This document shows positions 1 through 5,040 of a DNA stretch of 5,040 bases, piece after piece. Below the pieces are notes generated by a model. That model did no database searches, was not told where the DNA came from, and saw only the letters and a list, made by a program, of their open reading frames with translations. A program made the translations under genes and the position numbers. How positions within the stretch are numbered: position 1 is the stretch's first letter; every line of letters begins with the position of its first letter. The DNA lies in the NCBI GenBank assembly GCA_004299665.1, contig SCQZ01000313.1, positions 1-5,040 of the forward strand, given 5' to 3'. This stretch comes from Jatrophihabitans sp. (GTDB lineage Bacteria; Actinomycetota; Actinomycetes; Mycobacteriales; Jatrophihabitantaceae).

Positions 1-1883
1 GCGAACGAGCCGGCCATGATCGACAGCGCGTAACTTCGCACGAACCCGGTCTGGATCCTCTTCAACCTGCCCGACCCGCCGCCGAAGCCGGCGCCCAGGC
101 CGTTGACGGCGCCGTCGACGCCGCGGTTGTCGAAGAACACCAGCGCCCGGGTGAGCCACTGCCCGGGTCGCATGAGCACCGCCTCGTTGAACGCGTCGCC
201 GTACAGGTTCTTGCGGGCCGCGACGGTGATCGCGTTGCCCACCGGGCGGATGCTGGGCACCGGCCGCATGCCGAACCCGACCCAGGCGCCGAAGATGCCG
301 AACAGCACGACGACGAGGGTGATGATCGCCAGGACGGCGGGCGAGATGGTGTGCACGCCCTCCTCGACGCTCGGGCCGAGCGACGGCGTCAACCAGTGCT
401 GCACGCCGCCGCCGTAGATGAGCAGGTAGCCGCCGACCAGCGACAACACGGCGAGCACGCCCATGGGGATCGTCATGACCTTGCCCGCCTCGTGCGGGTG
501 GACGTCGTCCTCCCAGCGCCGCTTGCCGAGGAAGGTCATCACCAGGGCGCGGGTCATGTAGGCGGCGGTCAGGCCGGCGCCGAGGATCCCGCAGATGCCC
601 AGGATCACCCCCGAGGTCCCGCCCTTGTCGAACGCGGCTTCGATGATCTTGTCCTTGGTGAAGAACCCGGTGAACGGCGGGATGCCGATGATGGCGAGGT
701 AGCCGCACGCGAAGACCCCGAAGGTCACCGGCATCACCTTGCCCAGGCCCCCGAAGCGCCGCATGTCGATGCGGTCGTTCATCGCGTGCATGACCGCGCC
801 GGCGGACAGGAACAGCGCGGCCTTGAAGAAGCCGTGCCCGAGCAGGTGCAAGATCCCGATCGCGTACACGCCGCTGCCGAGCCCGACCGCCAGGAACATG
901 TAGCCGATCTGGCTGACCGTCGAGTAGGCCAGCACCCGTTTGAGGTCGTCCTGCCCGAACGCGCTGATGCTCCCGTACAGCAGCGTCGCGGCCCCGACGA
1001 TCACCACGAGCGTGCGCCCGGCCTGCGAGAAGTTGAAGATGGCCGCCGAACGGGCGATCAGGTACACGCCGGCGGTGACCATCGTCGCGGCGTGGATCAG
1101 CGCCGACACGGGGGTCGGGCCCTCCATCGCGTCCGGCAGCCACGCCTGCAGCGGCATCTGACCGGACTTCGAGCAGGCGCCGATCAGCAACATGATGCAG
1201 ATCGCGGCGGCGACGCCCTTCGTGGCGTTGCCGTTCACGCCGAAGTGGCTGAACACGCCCGAGAACGACGTCGTCCCGAAGTAGGCGAACATCAGCATGA
1301 CGGCGATCGAGATGCCGACGTCACCGACGCGGTTGGCGTAGAACGCCTTGTTGCCCGCGGTCGCGGCGATGTTGCGGTTGAAGTAGTACGAGATCAGCAG
1401 GTACGAGGCGAGCCCGACGCACTCCCAGCCGACGTACAGCAGCAGGTAGTTGTCGGCCAGCACCAGCAGCAGCATCGCGGCGAGGAAGAAGTTGAAGTAC
1501 CCGAAGAACCGGCGGCGGCCCGGGTCGTGGTCCAGGTAGCCGACCGCGTAGATGTGGATCAGCCCACCGACCCCGGTGATCAGCAGGGCGAACACCAGCG
1601 ACAGCGGGTCGAGCAGCAGGCCCGCGTCGATGTGGAACCCCGCGACCGGGATCCAGCTGAACATCTTCAGCTCGACCGACCGGTCACCCTGCCCCTTGAC
1701 CGAGAAGAACAGCGCGACGGTGTAGGCGAACAGCACGACCGGGAGCCCGGCGCCGAGCAGGTGCCCCCACTTGTCGCCGCGCCGCCCGACCACCACCAAG
1801 ATGATCGAGGAGAAGAACGGCAGCGCGACGAGCAGCCACGCACCCGACTGGATGCCGGTCGCGGCAACCATGGCTTGGTCCAT
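1..1883 (-). CDS. nuoL: NADH-quinone oxidoreductase subunit L (NuoL), 3' end cut by window edge
   Basis: NuoL is the distal antiporter-like, proton-pumping membrane subunit of complex I. Reading back from 1883, 627 codons are open with no stop or frameshift, close to the usual 610-640 residues of the family, so only a short C-terminal piece is missing. Visible family hallmarks are WECVGLASYLL (151-161, with Glu154 as the TM5 glutamate), SKSGQMPLQAWLPDAMEGPT (238-257, with Lys239 as the TM7 lysine), SALIHAATMVTAG with His264, LKRVLAYSTVSQIGYMF with Lys315, His346, His350 and Lys354 in the next helices, and FFTKDKI with Lys410-Asp411. These match the proton-path residues known from E. coli NuoL. 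The start at 1883 is preferred because AGGGG lies 9 nt upstream and the gene begins 12 nt after the nuoK stop. A second in-frame ATG at 1871 is possible. The C-terminal part (about 520-627) should contain the lateral helix region, incomplete here. Confidence 0.96.
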   Translation of the reverse strand, partial: MDQAMVAATGIQSGAWLLVALPFFSSIILVVVGRRGDKWGHLLGAGLPVVLFAYTVALFFSVKGQGDRSVELKMFSWIPVAGFHIDAGLLLDPLSLVFALLITGVGGLIHIYAVGYLDHDPGRRRFFGYFNFFLAAMLLLVLADNYLLLYVGWECVGLASYLLISYYFNRNIAATAGNKAFYANRVGDVGISIAVMLMFAYFGTTSFSGVFSHFGVNGNATKGVAAAICIMLLIGACSKSGQMPLQAWLPDAMEGPTPVSALIHAATMVTAGVYLIARSAAIFNFSQAGRTLVVIVGAATLLYGSISAFGQDDLKRVLAYSTVSQIGYMFLAVGLGSGVYAIGILHLLGHGFFKAALFLSAGAVMHAMNDRIDMRRFGGLGKVMPVTFGVFACGYLAIIGIPPFTGFFTKDKIIEAAFDKGGTSGVILGICGILGAGLTAAYMTRALVMTFLGKRRWEDDVHPHEAGKVMTIPMGVLAVLSLVGGYLLIYGGGVQHWLTPSLGPSVEEGVHTISPAVLAIITLVVVLFGIFGAWVGFGMRPVPSIRPVGNAITVAARKNLYGDAFNEAVLMRPGQWLTRALVFFDNRGVDGAVNGLGAGFGGGSGRLKRIQTGFVRSYALSIMAGSF

Positions 1884-1892
1884 TGCGGCGAG

Positions 1893-1897
1893 CCCCT
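1893..1897 (-). promoter_or_regulatory. Ribosome binding site of nuoL
   Basis: The minus strand reads AGGGG 9 nt before the ATG at 1883, and the motif overlaps the TAG stop codon of nuoK. Its spacing favours the ATG at 1883 over the one at 1871, and a ribosome finishing nuoK would stop on top of it, which suggests coupled translation. Confidence 0.6.
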
Positions 1898-2195
1898 AGT
1901 ACTTCAGCAGGTTCGGGTCGTCCACGGACGCCGACCTGCGGGTTCGGAAGATGGCCATGATGATCGCGAGCCCGACGACGACCTCGGCTGCGGCCACTGT
2001 CATGACGAAGAACGCCATCACCTGACCGTCCAGGCTGCCGTTGATGCGCGCGAAGGTGACCAGCGACAGGTTGACCGCGTTGAGCATCAGTTCGATCGAC
2101 ATGAACACGACGATCGCGTTGCGCCGCACCAGCACGCCGACGGTGCCGATGAAGAACAGCAGCGCGGACAGGATCAGGTAGTAGGTCGGAGTCAT
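1896..2195 (-). CDS. nuoK: NADH-quinone oxidoreductase subunit K (NuoK)
   Basis: This is the small membrane subunit of complex I, related to MrpC, with three transmembrane helices that form part of the proton path between NuoJ and the antiporter-like subunits. The 99-residue protein has the standard family length. The two essential membrane glutamates are present: Glu35 in FMSIELMLNAVNL and Glu71 in VAAAEVVVGLAI, corresponding to E. coli Glu36 and Glu72. Arg24-Arg25-Asn26 and the cytoplasmic C-terminus FRTRRSASVDDPNLLKY are typical, the latter of actinobacterial forms. The start ATG overlaps the TGA of the preceding 18-codon mini-ORF as ATGA, so its translation is probably coupled to whatever is read across the repeat. 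No AGGAGG-like site precedes it, only a GGGGG tract (2202-2206) inside a GC palindrome. It is followed 12 nt later by nuoL. Confidence 0.97.
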   Translation of the reverse strand: MTPTYYLILSALLFFIGTVGVLVRRNAIVVFMSIELMLNAVNLSLVTFARINGSLDGQVMAFFVMTVAAAEVVVGLAIIMAIFRTRRSASVDDPNLLKY

Positions 2196-2248
2196 GCGGG
2201 GCCCCCGCGGGATCGTGACCGAAGGGAGGGATCGCGTGGGGTGCTCAT
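2192..2248 (-). CDS. 18-codon mini-ORF B within second repeat unit, doubtful as a gene
   Basis: On the minus strand an ATG at 2248 opens a reading frame for MSTPRDPSLRSRSRGGPA and ends in TGA at 2192-2194. That stop overlaps the nuoK start as ATGA, while its own ATG overlaps the stop of mini-ORF A in the same way. The peptide is basic and has no membrane segment. Six of its 18 codons end in A or T, far more than the flanking nuo genes, so codon use gives no support for selection as a protein. It is more likely a by-product of the repeat that acts as a translated leader keeping ribosomes in step into nuoK. No recognised function. Confidence 0.3.
   Translation of the reverse strand: MSTPRDPSLRSRSRGGPA
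2196..2208. repeat. GC palindrome directly upstream of nuoK start
   Basis: GCGGGG and CCCCGC form 6-bp inverted arms around one central base, immediately adjacent to the nuoK ATG. As RNA, a stem of about 4-5 bp with a short loop could form. The only Shine-Dalgarno-like tract before nuoK (GGGGG, 2202-2206) is inside it, so the structure could restrict independent initiation. It also overlaps a CCGCGG self-complementary hexamer at 2205-2210. Confidence 0.6.
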
Positions 2249-2301
2249 GCGGGGCCCCCGCGGGATCGTGACCGAAGGGAGGGATCGCGTGGGGTGCTCA
2301 T
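2245..2301 (-). CDS. 18-codon mini-ORF A within first repeat unit, doubtful as a gene
   Basis: This mini-ORF is identical in DNA and peptide to mini-ORF B (2192-2248). It begins at an ATG at 2301 that overlaps the nuoJ stop (AAATGA), preceded by GGGAG 8 nt upstream inside the nuoJ coding sequence, so it has the best initiation signal at the junction. It ends in TGA at 2245-2247, overlapping the ATG of mini-ORF B. Since it occupies the place where nuoK would start if the repeat were absent, it probably captures the ribosomes originally meant for nuoK. The peptide resembles no family I recognise. Confidence 0.35.
   Translation of the reverse strand: MSTPRDPSLRSRSRGGPA
2249..2261. repeat. GC palindrome directly upstream of mini-ORF B start
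   Basis: This is the second copy of the GCGGGG/CCCCGC inverted repeat, 53 bp from the one at 2196-2208 and placed identically against the ATG at 2248. It has the same possible effect on initiation. Confidence 0.6.
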
Positions 2302-3113
2302 TTCTGGGGCTCCCGGCCCTGCAGCTCGCGAAGTTCGCGCGCCTCCCGGTCCCGCTCGGCGGCGCTGGGTTGCCGCGGGTGGGTCGCCGCGCCGATGAGC
2401 ACCGACTCCTGCGCGACCGAGCCGTCCGGCAGCAGCGCGGGCGTGCCGACGGAGTTCCCGCTGGAGAGCACGCCCGGGCCGGGCAGCGGTTGCGGGCGGC
2501 CGGAGCGGATCCGCGCGCGCGCCAGCGCCTTCTGCGTGGGCTTGGGCTCCTCGCGCTCGGTGTGCGCCAGGATCATGGCGGCGATCGCGGCGACGATGAG
2601 CAGCGCCGATGTCAGTTCGAACGCGAACAGGTACCGGGTGAACAGCAGTTGCGCGAGCGAATGGACGTTCGCCCCGGCCGCGTTCGGGCCGTCCAGGTTG
2701 ACCGGCGGCGGCTCGTCCGAGAACGCCTTGCCGAGCGCGACCGTCACCAGCAGCGCGAAGGCGATGCCGAACACCGCCGCCGCCCAGCGCTGACCGCGCA
2801 ACGTCTCGACGATGGAGTCCGAGGAGTCCCGGCCCACCAGCATGAGCACGAACAGGAACAAGATCATGATCGCGCCGGTGTAGACGATGATCTGCACGAA
2901 GCCGAGGAACGGGCCCTGCTCGATCAGGTAGAACATGCCGAGCGACATCATCGTGCCCACGAGCGACAGCGCGCAGTGGATGGCGTTGCGCAGCAGCACC
3001 ATGCCGATCGCGCCCGCCACCGATATCGGTCCGAGGATCCAGAACGCGACGGCCTCGCCGAGGGGCACCTGGCCGTTCATCAACTGACCGGATGCCAGCA
3101 GCAGCGCGCTCAC
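2298..3113 (-). CDS. nuoJ: NADH-quinone oxidoreductase subunit J (NuoJ), GTG start
   Basis: NuoJ is a membrane subunit of complex I next to NuoH and NuoK; its third helix undergoes conformational change during turnover. Five hydrophobic segments are visible at about residues 20-41, 47-64, 68-93, 109-129 and 162-183. The third carries the conserved FVQIIVYTGAIMILFLFVLM, and RYLFAFELTSALLIVA marks the fifth. The 271-residue protein exceeds the roughly 170-185 residues of proteobacterial NuoJ because of a hydrophilic, proline-rich then charged tail from about residue 185 (with PLPGPGVLSSGNSVGTPALL and an Arg/Glu-rich end), a pattern known from actinobacterial NuoJ. The GTG at 3113 is chosen because the only in-frame codons between it and the upstream nuoI stop include no other start. 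A GGGGGG tract lies 7 nt upstream. Its TGA overlaps the ATG of mini-ORF A. Confidence 0.95.
   Translation of the reverse strand: MSALLLASGQLMNGQVPLGEAVAFWILGPISVAGAIGMVLLRNAIHCALSLVGTMMSLGMFYLIEQGPFLGFVQIIVYTGAIMILFLFVLMLVGRDSSDSIVETLRGQRWAAAVFGIAFALLVTVALGKAFSDEPPPVNLDGPNAAGANVHSLAQLLFTRYLFAFELTSALLIVAAIAAMILAHTEREEPKPTQKALARARIRSGRPQPLPGPGVLSSGNSVGTPALLPDGSVAQESVLIGAATHPRQPSAAERDREARELRELQGREPQK
2310..2314 (-). promoter_or_regulatory. Shine-Dalgarno site inside the nuoJ end, probably the displaced nuoK site
   Basis: The minus strand reads GGGAG 8 nt before the ATG at 2301. That ATG now opens mini-ORF A. With both repeat units removed, the same GGGAG would stand 8 nt before the nuoK ATG, so it is probably the ancestral nuoK ribosome binding site, now 106 bp further from nuoK. 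Confidence 0.5.
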
Positions 3114-3120
3114 GCGGTCG

Positions 3121-3126
3121 CCCCCC
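3121..3126 (-). promoter_or_regulatory. Possible ribosome binding site of nuoJ
   Basis: A GGGGGG tract on the minus strand ends 7 nt before the GTG at 3113. It lies in the 39-nt gap (3114-3152) between nuoI and nuoJ, in which I see nothing else. It is a G-run rather than a clear AGGAGG, but it is the only candidate. Confidence 0.4.
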
Positions 3127-3152
3127 GGCGACGCGTGCTCGCGCGAAGAGCG

Positions 3153-3797
3153 TCAACCATGGTGCCCTCCGACCTCGATCGCGCGGGTCGTCAGGGGCTT
3201 GCCGGCGACGTTGGCGGTGCTCTGCGGCTCGCCCTGCGAGAACGGCTCCTGCGACCGCACCGTGTAGTACGCCTGCTCGTCCGAGCCGAGCCGCATCGGG
3301 TGCGGCGGCGCCTCCATGCCGGGTAGCAGCGGCGCCATGAGCTGCTCCTTGGTGTAGATCAGGTCCTGGCGGTTGTCACCGGCGAGTTCGTACTCGTTGC
3401 TCATCGTCAGCGACCGGGTCGGGCAGGCCTCGACGCACAGCCCGCAGAAGATGCAGCGCAGGTAGTTGATCTGGTACACCTGCGCGTACCGCTCGCCCGG
3501 GGAGTACCGCTCCTCGTCGGTGTTGTCACCGCCCTCGACGTAGATCGCGTCCGCCGGGCAGGCCCATGCGCACAGTTCGCAGCCGATGCACTTCTCCAGG
3601 CCGTCCGGGTGCCGGTTCAGCACGTGGCGCCCGTGGTAGCGCGGCTGGGTCGGGTAGAAGTCGAACGGGTACTGCTGCGTGTAGACCTTGCGGAACATGG
3701 TCTCGAAGGTCAGCCCGAAGCCCTTCGCGAACCCCAGCAGGCTGCTCGGGTTCGGCTCGTTGTAGGCCTCGCTGTGGACGTCGGGGGTGTCAGCCAT
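3153..3797 (-). CDS. nuoI: NADH-quinone oxidoreductase subunit I (NuoI), 2x[4Fe-4S] ferredoxin-like
   Basis: NuoI is the peripheral-arm subunit that holds clusters N6a and N6b and passes electrons on to the terminal N2 cluster of NuoB. The 214-residue protein shows two CxxCxxCxxxCP motifs: Cys70, 73, 76 and 80, and Cys115, 118, 121 and 125. By the family rule, each cluster takes three cysteines of one motif and the last of the other. An N-terminal amphipathic stretch (GFAKGFGLTFETMFRK, about 22-37) fits the membrane-contacting helix. The tail after about residue 160 is hydrophilic and longer than in E. coli (180 residues in total). The ATG at 3797 is chosen because GGAAGG lies 5 nt upstream and the protein then begins MADTPDVHSE as expected; a longer frame reaching 3962 would only add arginine/proline-rich residues from inside nuoH. 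It overlaps the nuoH stop by 8 nt, indicating coupled translation. Confidence 0.97.
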   Translation of the reverse strand: MADTPDVHSEAYNEPNPSSLLGFAKGFGLTFETMFRKVYTQQYPFDFYPTQPRYHGRHVLNRHPDGLEKCIGCELCAWACPADAIYVEGGDNTDEERYSPGERYAQVYQINYLRCIFCGLCVEACPTRSLTMSNEYELAGDNRQDLIYTKEQLMAPLLPGMEAPPHPMRLGSDEQAYYTVRSQEPFSQGEPQSTANVAGKPLTTRAIEVGGHHG

Positions 3798-5040
3798 CGT
3801 TGCCTTCCTGCGGTGAGCCCTCCAGCTGCCCGGATCGCACGCCGGTCGCCGCGCCCGCCAGCGGGCGGCGCACGGATGGGACGACGAGATCCAGCGGCGG
3901 GATGGGGAAGGTGGGTTCCGCGCGGGCGGCGGCGTCCTCCTCCTCGGCCTCGGCGGCGGCACGCCTGGCCGCCGAACCTTCCCAGATCATCAGCCCGGGG
4001 ATGACGACCAGCAGCAGCACCAGCCCGAGCGGGACGACGGTCGCCTGCCATGCCTGCCAGCCGCGGTTGCGCAACACGTGGATGGCGCACACCGCGAGGA
4101 TCCAGACCAGGTTGATCGGGATCAGCACCTTCCAGCCGAAGTGCATGAACTGGTCGTAGCGCATCCGCGGCAGCGTCCCGCGCAGCCACACGAAGACGAA
4201 GATCCCGATCACGACCTTGGCGGTGAACCAGAGCAGCGGCCACCAGCCGGCGTTGGCCCCGTGCCACAGCGACAGCGGCCACGGCGCCCGCCAGCCGCCG
4301 AGGAACAGCGTCGTCGCCAACGCCGAGACGGTGACCATGTTGATGTACTCGGCGAGGAAGAACATCGCGAACTTGAAGGAGGAGTACTCGGTGTGGAACC
4401 CGCCGACCAGTTCGGACTCGGCCTCGGGCAGGTCGAACGGGGCGCGGTTGGTCTCGCCGACGACCGCGACGGCGTAGATGACGAAGGAGACGAACAGCGG
4501 CCCGATGTTCCAGACGTGGTACTGGGCCGCGATGATGCCGCTGGTGGACATCGTGTCCGCGAACAGGAACACCGCCACCATCGACAGCCCCATCGCGACC
4601 TCGTAGGAGATCATCTGGGCCGCCGAGCGCAGGCCGCCGAGCAACGGGTAGGTCGAGCCGGACGCCCAGCCCGACAGCACGATGCCGTAGACGCCCAGCG
4701 CGGAGCAGGCGAACACCACCAGCACGCCGACGGGGAGGTCGGTCAGCTGCAGCGCCGTCCGGTGCCCGAACATCGACACCTGCGGTCCGAACGGGATGAC
4801 GGAGAAGGCGACGAACGCCGGAACCGCCGACAGGATGGGCGCCAGGAAGTAGACCGGCTTGTCCGCCAGGATCGGGATGATCTCTTCCTTGAAGGCGAGC
4901 TTCACGCCGTCGGCGAGCGACTGCAGGATGCCCCACGGCCCCACCCGGTTCGGGCCGATGCGGTTCTGCATCCGGCCCACGACCTTGCGCTCGAACACGA
5001 TCGAGAACAGCGTCATGACGACCAGGAACGCGAAGACCGC
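3790..5040 (-). CDS. nuoH: NADH-quinone oxidoreductase subunit H (NuoH), 5' end cut by window edge
   Basis: NuoH is the membrane subunit that, with NuoB and NuoD, forms the quinone-binding chamber and starts the membrane proton path. The frame is open to the window edge: eight codons (AVFAFLVV) precede the internal ATG at 5016, so that ATG is not the start, and 416 residues are visible. Family signatures, counted from the edge, are ERKVVGRMQNRIGPNRVGP (17-35), SYEVAMGLS (about 145-153), GETNRAPFDLPEAESELVGG (195-214) and RGTLPRMRYDQFMHFGWK (287-304). The acidic loop residues of GETNRAPFDLPEAE, which line the quinone entry region in known structures, are intact. After the last helix (about 330-353) comes a hydrophilic tail of about 60 residues, Ala/Glu-rich then carrying EPTFPIPPLD, longer than in proteobacteria and like actinobacterial NuoH. 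The missing N-terminus should be a few tens of residues forming most of the first helix. Its TGA overlaps nuoI by 8 nt. Confidence 0.97.
   Translation of the reverse strand, partial: AVFAFLVVMTLFSIVFERKVVGRMQNRIGPNRVGPWGILQSLADGVKLAFKEEIIPILADKPVYFLAPILSAVPAFVAFSVIPFGPQVSMFGHRTALQLTDLPVGVLVVFACSALGVYGIVLSGWASGSTYPLLGGLRSAAQMISYEVAMGLSMVAVFLFADTMSTSGIIAAQYHVWNIGPLFVSFVIYAVAVVGETNRAPFDLPEAESELVGGFHTEYSSFKFAMFFLAEYINMVTVSALATTLFLGGWRAPWPLSLWHGANAGWWPLLWFTAKVVIGIFVFVWLRGTLPRMRYDQFMHFGWKVLIPINLVWILAVCAIHVLRNRGWQAWQATVVPLGLVLLLVVIPGLMIWEGSAARRAAAEAEEEDAAARAEPTFPIPPLDLVVPSVRRPLAGAATGVRSGQLEGSPQEGNDG
3803..3809 (-). promoter_or_regulatory. Ribosome binding site of nuoI
   Basis: AGGAAGG on the minus strand lies 5 nt before the nuoI ATG (3797), inside the 3' end of nuoH. 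It fixes the nuoI start within the long upstream open frame. Confidence 0.75.

Larger units (their letters stand above)
2192..2301 (-). repeat. 53-bp perfect tandem duplication at the nuoJ/nuoK junction
   Basis: Bases 2192-2244 and 2245-2297 are identical 53-bp units, and the match runs on through TCAT at 2298-2301, so 2192-2248 equals 2245-2301 base for base. Identity stops at once on both sides (2191 is g while 2244 is c; 2302 is t while 2249 is g). Each unit therefore carries one copy of TCAT (ATGA on the coding strand), and a final copy flanks the array, as with a 49-bp insert bounded by 4-bp direct repeats. Removing 2192-2297 gives nuoJ ...AAATGACTCCG... nuoK, an ordinary ATGA stop/start overlap. 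Each unit also contains ATCGTGACCGAAGGGAGGGA and a GC palindrome. It encodes no transposase, and the source family is not identifiable from the window alone. Confidence 0.95.

Noticed and set aside
103..1161. Short plus-strand open frames at 103-417 and 940-1161
   Set aside because: They are antisense to an uninterrupted nuoL and show no family features.
2192..2301. The GC palindromes as a transcription terminator between nuoJ and nuoK
   Set aside because: The stems are short, no T-run follows on the coding strand, and nuoK and nuoL must be transcribed for complex I.
2245..3156. A 303-codon minus-strand frame overlapping nuoJ in another frame
   Set aside because: It is an Arg/Ala/Gly-rich shadow of nuoJ starting at a TTG. 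Only its last 18 codons coincide with mini-ORF A, and the rest lacks family features.
351..3326. A 991-codon open frame on the plus strand, rich in Arg, His, Asp, Gln and Val
   Set aside because: It lies antisense across nuoL, nuoK, nuoJ and the end of nuoI, all clear genes. Its low-complexity composition is what GC-rich third positions produce when read on the opposite strand, and it has no recognisable domain. Its continuation through the 53-bp repeat is fortuitous.
3798..3962. An upstream extension of nuoI to a start at 3962
   Set aside because: The added 55 residues are proline/arginine-rich, lie inside nuoH, and lack family resemblance, while the ATG at 3797 has a good ribosome binding site.
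3710..4936. A 408-codon minus-strand frame overlapping nuoH and the start of nuoI
   Set aside because: It is a frame-shifted shadow of nuoH; the true frame carries every NuoH signature while this one is Arg/Gly/Val-rich with no membrane segments.

Overview
This window is the distal part of a respiratory complex I (NADH:quinone oxidoreductase, NDH-1) operon, transcribed entirely from the minus strand. Read in transcription order (right to left) it holds nuoH (5' end cut off by the window edge), nuoI, nuoJ, nuoK and nuoL (3' end cut off at position 1). Gene order H-I-J-K-L is the canonical bacterial nuo order, and every junction is tight: an 8-nt overlap (H/I), a 39-nt gap (I/J), a repeat-filled junction (J/K) and a 12-nt gap (K/L). 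I see no promoter, terminator, tRNA, rRNA, CRISPR array or transposase gene.

The very high G+C content, the strong G/C bias at third codon positions, a GTG start, and long hydrophilic C-terminal tails on NuoH and NuoJ all point to a high-GC actinobacterium, plausibly of the Pseudonocardiales. The phylum is well supported by protein resemblance; the order is an inference. In such organisms this enzyme normally reduces menaquinone.

Together the genes encode the link between the peripheral and membrane arms. NuoI carries the last two [4Fe-4S] clusters towards quinone. NuoH forms the quinone chamber in the membrane. NuoJ and NuoK connect NuoH to the antiporter-like subunits. NuoL is the distal antiporter-like proton pump. 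All conserved charged residues and cluster cysteines that I looked for are present, so the enzyme looks functional.

The unusual part is the nuoJ/nuoK junction (2192-2301). A 53-bp sequence is present there as two perfect tandem copies plus 4 further matching bases. Each copy begins and ends on the TCAT/ATGA overlap, so nuoJ, two identical 18-codon mini-ORFs and nuoK form a chain of stop/start overlaps. Deleting both copies on paper restores a standard nuoJ-nuoK ATGA overlap with a well-placed Shine-Dalgarno sequence. This suggests a small repeat inserted at, and duplicated within, a translational-coupling point. Each copy also ends in a GC hairpin directly against the next start codon.
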